Below, piece by piece: positions 61,848 to 64,000 of a DNA stretch of 64,000 nucleotides. The notes below the pieces were generated by a model, which was not told where the DNA came from, made no database searches, and saw only the letters and a list, made by a program, of their open reading frames with translations. The stretch lies in assembly GCF_001457415.1 (NCBI RefSeq), contig NZ_LN881724.1, forward strand, positions 992,001 through 1,056,000. Direction: 5' to 3'. The stretch is from Gorillibacterium timonense. Its GTDB lineage: Bacteria; Bacillota; Bacilli; Paenibacillales; NBRC-103111. Both the position numbers and the translations under genes were made by a program. Position 1 is the stretch's first letter. Each line of letters begins with the position of its first letter.

Positions 61848-63341
61848 TTAGCTCTCCTTTCCTCCCGAGCCGCTGTTTCCCTTCGATGACGGCCCTTGAG
61901 GATATCCGGGTATATTCTCTGAGTAGGAACTCATGAACGGACGGTTTTCCAGTTGTCGAAAAGGTGCTCGAATGAGTGTGTCTTTCACTTCACTCGCCCG
62001 CTGCAAGCTGAAATAGGGCACTCCGAAGGAGGTAAGCCCGGCCATATGAATGATCACCGTGACAAAACTGAGGACGAACCCGACTAGCCCGAGCATCCCC
62101 GAGATGATCATGATCGGGAACCTTAGCATACGCAGCGGGATGCTGATCGCGTAATGCGGCACCATGAAGGAAGCGATCCCGGTGATCGCAACAACCATCA
62201 CCATCGGGGGGGAAACGAGGCCTGCGGAGATGGCCGCCTGCCCAATGACAAGTGCTCCGACAATGCTAACGGCGGAGCCGATCTGCTTGGGCAGGCGCAA
62301 ACCGGCCTCCCTCAGTGCTTCAAACATAAGCTCCATCAGCAATGTCTCGACCAAGACGGGAAAGGGGACCTGCTCTCGTGTATTGGCGATGGTGAGGAGC
62401 AGGTTGGTCGGAATCATTTCCTGATGGTAGGTGACGATGGCGACATAGGCGGCCGGTAGCAGCAGCGCGATGATCAGGTAGAGGTAACGCAGTAACCGGG
62501 TGATCGAGCCCTTCCAGGCATTGTCATAATCCTCGGGCGACTGGATGAAGCTGAAGAAATTACCCGGAGCGATAAGAACAAAGGGGGTTCCCTCCGTAAA
62601 GATTGCAACTCTCCCTTCCAGAAGTTGGGAGGTGACGACGTCGGGTCGTTCCGTCGAGAGCAGTTGGGGAAAAGGAGAGTAGGGATTGTCTTGAATCAAC
62701 TCCTCCAGCATACCGCTCTCCAGGATCGAGTCACGACGAACGGCCTCCAACCGCCTCATGACTTCATCGAGAAGCTCGGGAGAGGCCATATTCTGCAGAT
62801 AGGCGACCGTAAGCGGTGTATCGGAGATGAGACCGGTCGAGACGGTCTTGGTCTTCAAATCCGGCGTCCGCAAGCGGCGGCGCAGAATGGATAGATTCGT
62901 TGCCATCGTCTCATTGAAGGATTCGTGAGGACCGCGAACGACATTTTCTCCGGATGGCTGTTCGATGGAGCGCTGATTCCAGGTTGCGAGGCCGAGCGCG
63001 AAGGCATGAGGCAGCTTATCCACCAGCAGAACGGGATTGCCACTCAAAATGTGATGGACCGCTTCGTCCCGTTTCGTAATGATCTGGACTTTGCCGATGG
63101 GAAGAACCTTTTCGAGATGGCCAGGGGAAAGCGCATGGTCCCGGGTGATCTTCTGAAGGGGGATCAATACTCCGCGCTCCACCCGCTGCATGTCACACAT
63201 GTTCTCGACATAGATCAGCTCGGCTTCAAGCGAGTTTTCAATCAGGAGCCGATGAAAAACAATATCGGAGCTGCCCGTAAACAGGGCTTCCAGGGTTTGC
63301 ACGCTGACTGATATGTCGTTGGAAAGTTCGGATGTATCCAT
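61848..63341 (-). CDS. Spore germination protein GerA/GerKA family
   Basis: 497-residue A subunit of a germinant receptor. The N-terminal cytosolic region (residues 1-240) has the conserved blocks HVE..DQALSPG-like HALSPGHLE, and the C-terminal half has about five helices, with PFPVLVETLLMELMFEALREAGLRLP. ATG 63341 is preceded by GGAGGACAT and gives the standard length; a longer frame to 63611 is an artefact inside the chemotaxis gene. First gene of the receptor operon. Confidence 0.92.
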   Translation of the reverse strand: MDTSELSNDISVSVQTLEALFTGSSDIVFHRLLIENSLEAELIYVENMCDMQRVERGVLIPLQKITRDHALSPGHLEKVLPIGKVQIITKRDEAVHHILSGNPVLLVDKLPHAFALGLATWNQRSIEQPSGENVVRGPHESFNETMATNLSILRRRLRTPDLKTKTVSTGLISDTPLTVAYLQNMASPELLDEVMRRLEAVRRDSILESGMLEELIQDNPYSPFPQLLSTERPDVVTSQLLEGRVAIFTEGTPFVLIAPGNFFSFIQSPEDYDNAWKGSITRLLRYLYLIIALLLPAAYVAIVTYHQEMIPTNLLLTIANTREQVPFPVLVETLLMELMFEALREAGLRLPKQIGSAVSIVGALVIGQAAISAGLVSPPMVMVVAITGIASFMVPHYAISIPLRMLRFPIMIISGMLGLVGFVLSFVTVIIHMAGLTSFGVPYFSLQRASEVKDTLIRAPFRQLENRPFMSSYSENIPGYPQGPSSKGNSGSGGKES

Positions 63342-63372
63342 ATGTCCTCCAGAGATGCAGGGAATGATTGTC

Positions 63373-64000
63373 TTATTGTGTGCATTCCTTGGAATCTTTA
63401 TGAAGATCTTCCACCTGGAACCTTCCGATTTCACGGCGAAGCTCGCTCGCGAGGTCGTGAAGCTCCTCGGCTTGCCCGGCCACCTGCAAGACCGCTTCAT
63501 TCTGACGGACGACCACGGCGTTCGTCTCTTCGGCTCCCGCCGCCGTCTGTTCCGCCGCTGCTGCGGTATCTTCCACGATACCAGACATGAGAATGGTCTC
63601 CTGCTCCGCACTCTGAACCTGCTTCCGAATTTGTCGAATCATCCCGCTGATCTCCGCCACTTCGTTTCCAATGGAGAGGAAATCGCGGATGGCCTCTTCG
63701 GCCCGGTTGTTTTGCGAGTGCAGGCGGTCTCTCGCTTGCAGCAGGTTGATCTCGGTTTGTTCGGTTTGACGAAGCAATCCCTCCGCAAGCTCTGCGATAT
63801 GGCTCGCAGATTGGCTTGTCTCTACGGACAGCTTGCGCACTTCGTCCGCAATGACGAGAAAGCCTTTGCCGTGCTCGCCGGCGCGCGCCGCTTCAATGGC
63901 CGCATTCAAGGACAGGATTTGCGTTTGCTTGGCGATCTCTCCGATGAACCGAATCATCTCTCCGATCCGACCGGACCCAGCGGATAGCTCTTTCATGGAA
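63373..64000 (-). CDS. Methyl-accepting chemotaxis protein (5' end beyond window)
   Basis: Last ~209 residues of a chemotaxis receptor, cut by the right edge. The signalling tip is [26 protein letters not shown], the near-invariant hairpin that contacts CheA and CheW, followed by the coiled-coil and a C-terminal methylation region with EETNAVV. It ends 31 bp before the GerA gene, on the same strand. The sensor domain and its ligand are not visible. Confidence 0.93.
   Translation of the reverse strand, partial: SMKELSAGSGRIGEMIRFIGEIAKQTQILSLNAAIEAARAGEHGKGFLVIADEVRKLSVETSQSASHIAELAEGLLRQTEQTEINLLQARDRLHSQNNRAEEAIRDFLSIGNEVAEISGMIRQIRKQVQSAEQETILMSGIVEDTAAAAEQTAAGAEETNAVVVRQNEAVLQVAGQAEELHDLASELRREIGRFQVEDLHKDSKECTQ

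Overview
The window looks like chromosome from an endospore-forming, low-GC-lineage Gram-positive of the Paenibacillaceae (Paenibacillus/Cohnella type). The reasons are strong AGGAGG ribosome sites, many spore genes (cotJABC, four YheC/YheD proteins, a gerKA-gerKB-gerKC type receptor, ytrH/ytrI, ytvI, GerP-like small proteins), and the Bacillales gene order ytoI - ytrI/ytrH - dnaE - accD - accA - pyk - fxsA - citZ - icd. Base composition is fairly GC-rich for Bacillales. I see no rRNA or tRNA gene, no insertion sequence, no prophage and no CRISPR array. The 5' edge cuts uppP and the 3' edge cuts a chemotaxis receptor gene.

Layout. 1-9 kb: uppP, an HD-GYP phosphodiesterase, a YfkAB-type radical SAM protein, a CNNM/CBS membrane protein, ytvI, an MFS transporter, the cotJABC coat operon and a HAD phosphatase. 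9.8-14.7 kb (minus strand): four adjacent YheC/YheD ATP-grasp spore proteins. 15-17.4 kb: a TetR repressor divergent from a seven-helix membrane protein with a near-perfect palindromic operator, then a universal stress protein. 17.5-20.6 kb: a dense spore-protein cluster with four small paralogues sharing a G-x-N...K...GFG...G..N signature, two small-heat-shock-like proteins, a double zinc-ribbon protein and a GerPC-like protein. 20.7-23.1 kb: an ABC-2 exporter (ATPase plus two permeases). 23.3-28.2 kb: a candidate small RNA, a Gly/Trp-rich protein, a GNAT acetyltransferase, ytoI, ytrH/ytrI and a flavodoxin-ferredoxin fusion. 28.4-40 kb: dnaE, fatty-acid (accD, accA) and central carbon genes (pyk, citZ, icd). 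40-46 kb: a MerR regulator, a YdjC deacetylase with a probable 3' frameshift, and a second ABC-2 exporter of the same type, here preceded by what looks like a ykkC-family riboswitch with its own terminator. 46-49 kb: phoR and phoP with a Pho box. 49-64 kb: an MFS/LysR pair, a TetR/Acg-like nitroreductase pair, an AraC/Gfo-Idh-MocA pair, a MurG variant, a nitroreductase, an MsbA-like ABC exporter, and a gerA-type germination receptor operon behind a methyl-accepting protein.

How the parts fit. citZ has a perfect CcpC-type dyad (ATAA-N7-TTAT) just upstream of a good sigma-A promoter, fitting citrate control of the TCA branch. phoR has three TTTACA-like repeats on an 11-bp period, fitting autoregulation by PhoP. 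The Gfo/Idh gene has a cre-like site, fitting CcpA control of sugar use. The most promising lead is the structured, terminator-coupled leader at 42428-42565, which would place an uncharacterised ABC-2 exporter under control of a ykkC-type ligand. The second is the GerP-like spore cluster at 17.5-20.6 kb. Compared with the Bacillus arrangement as I remember it, pfkA is missing between accA and pyk, and mdh is missing after icd.
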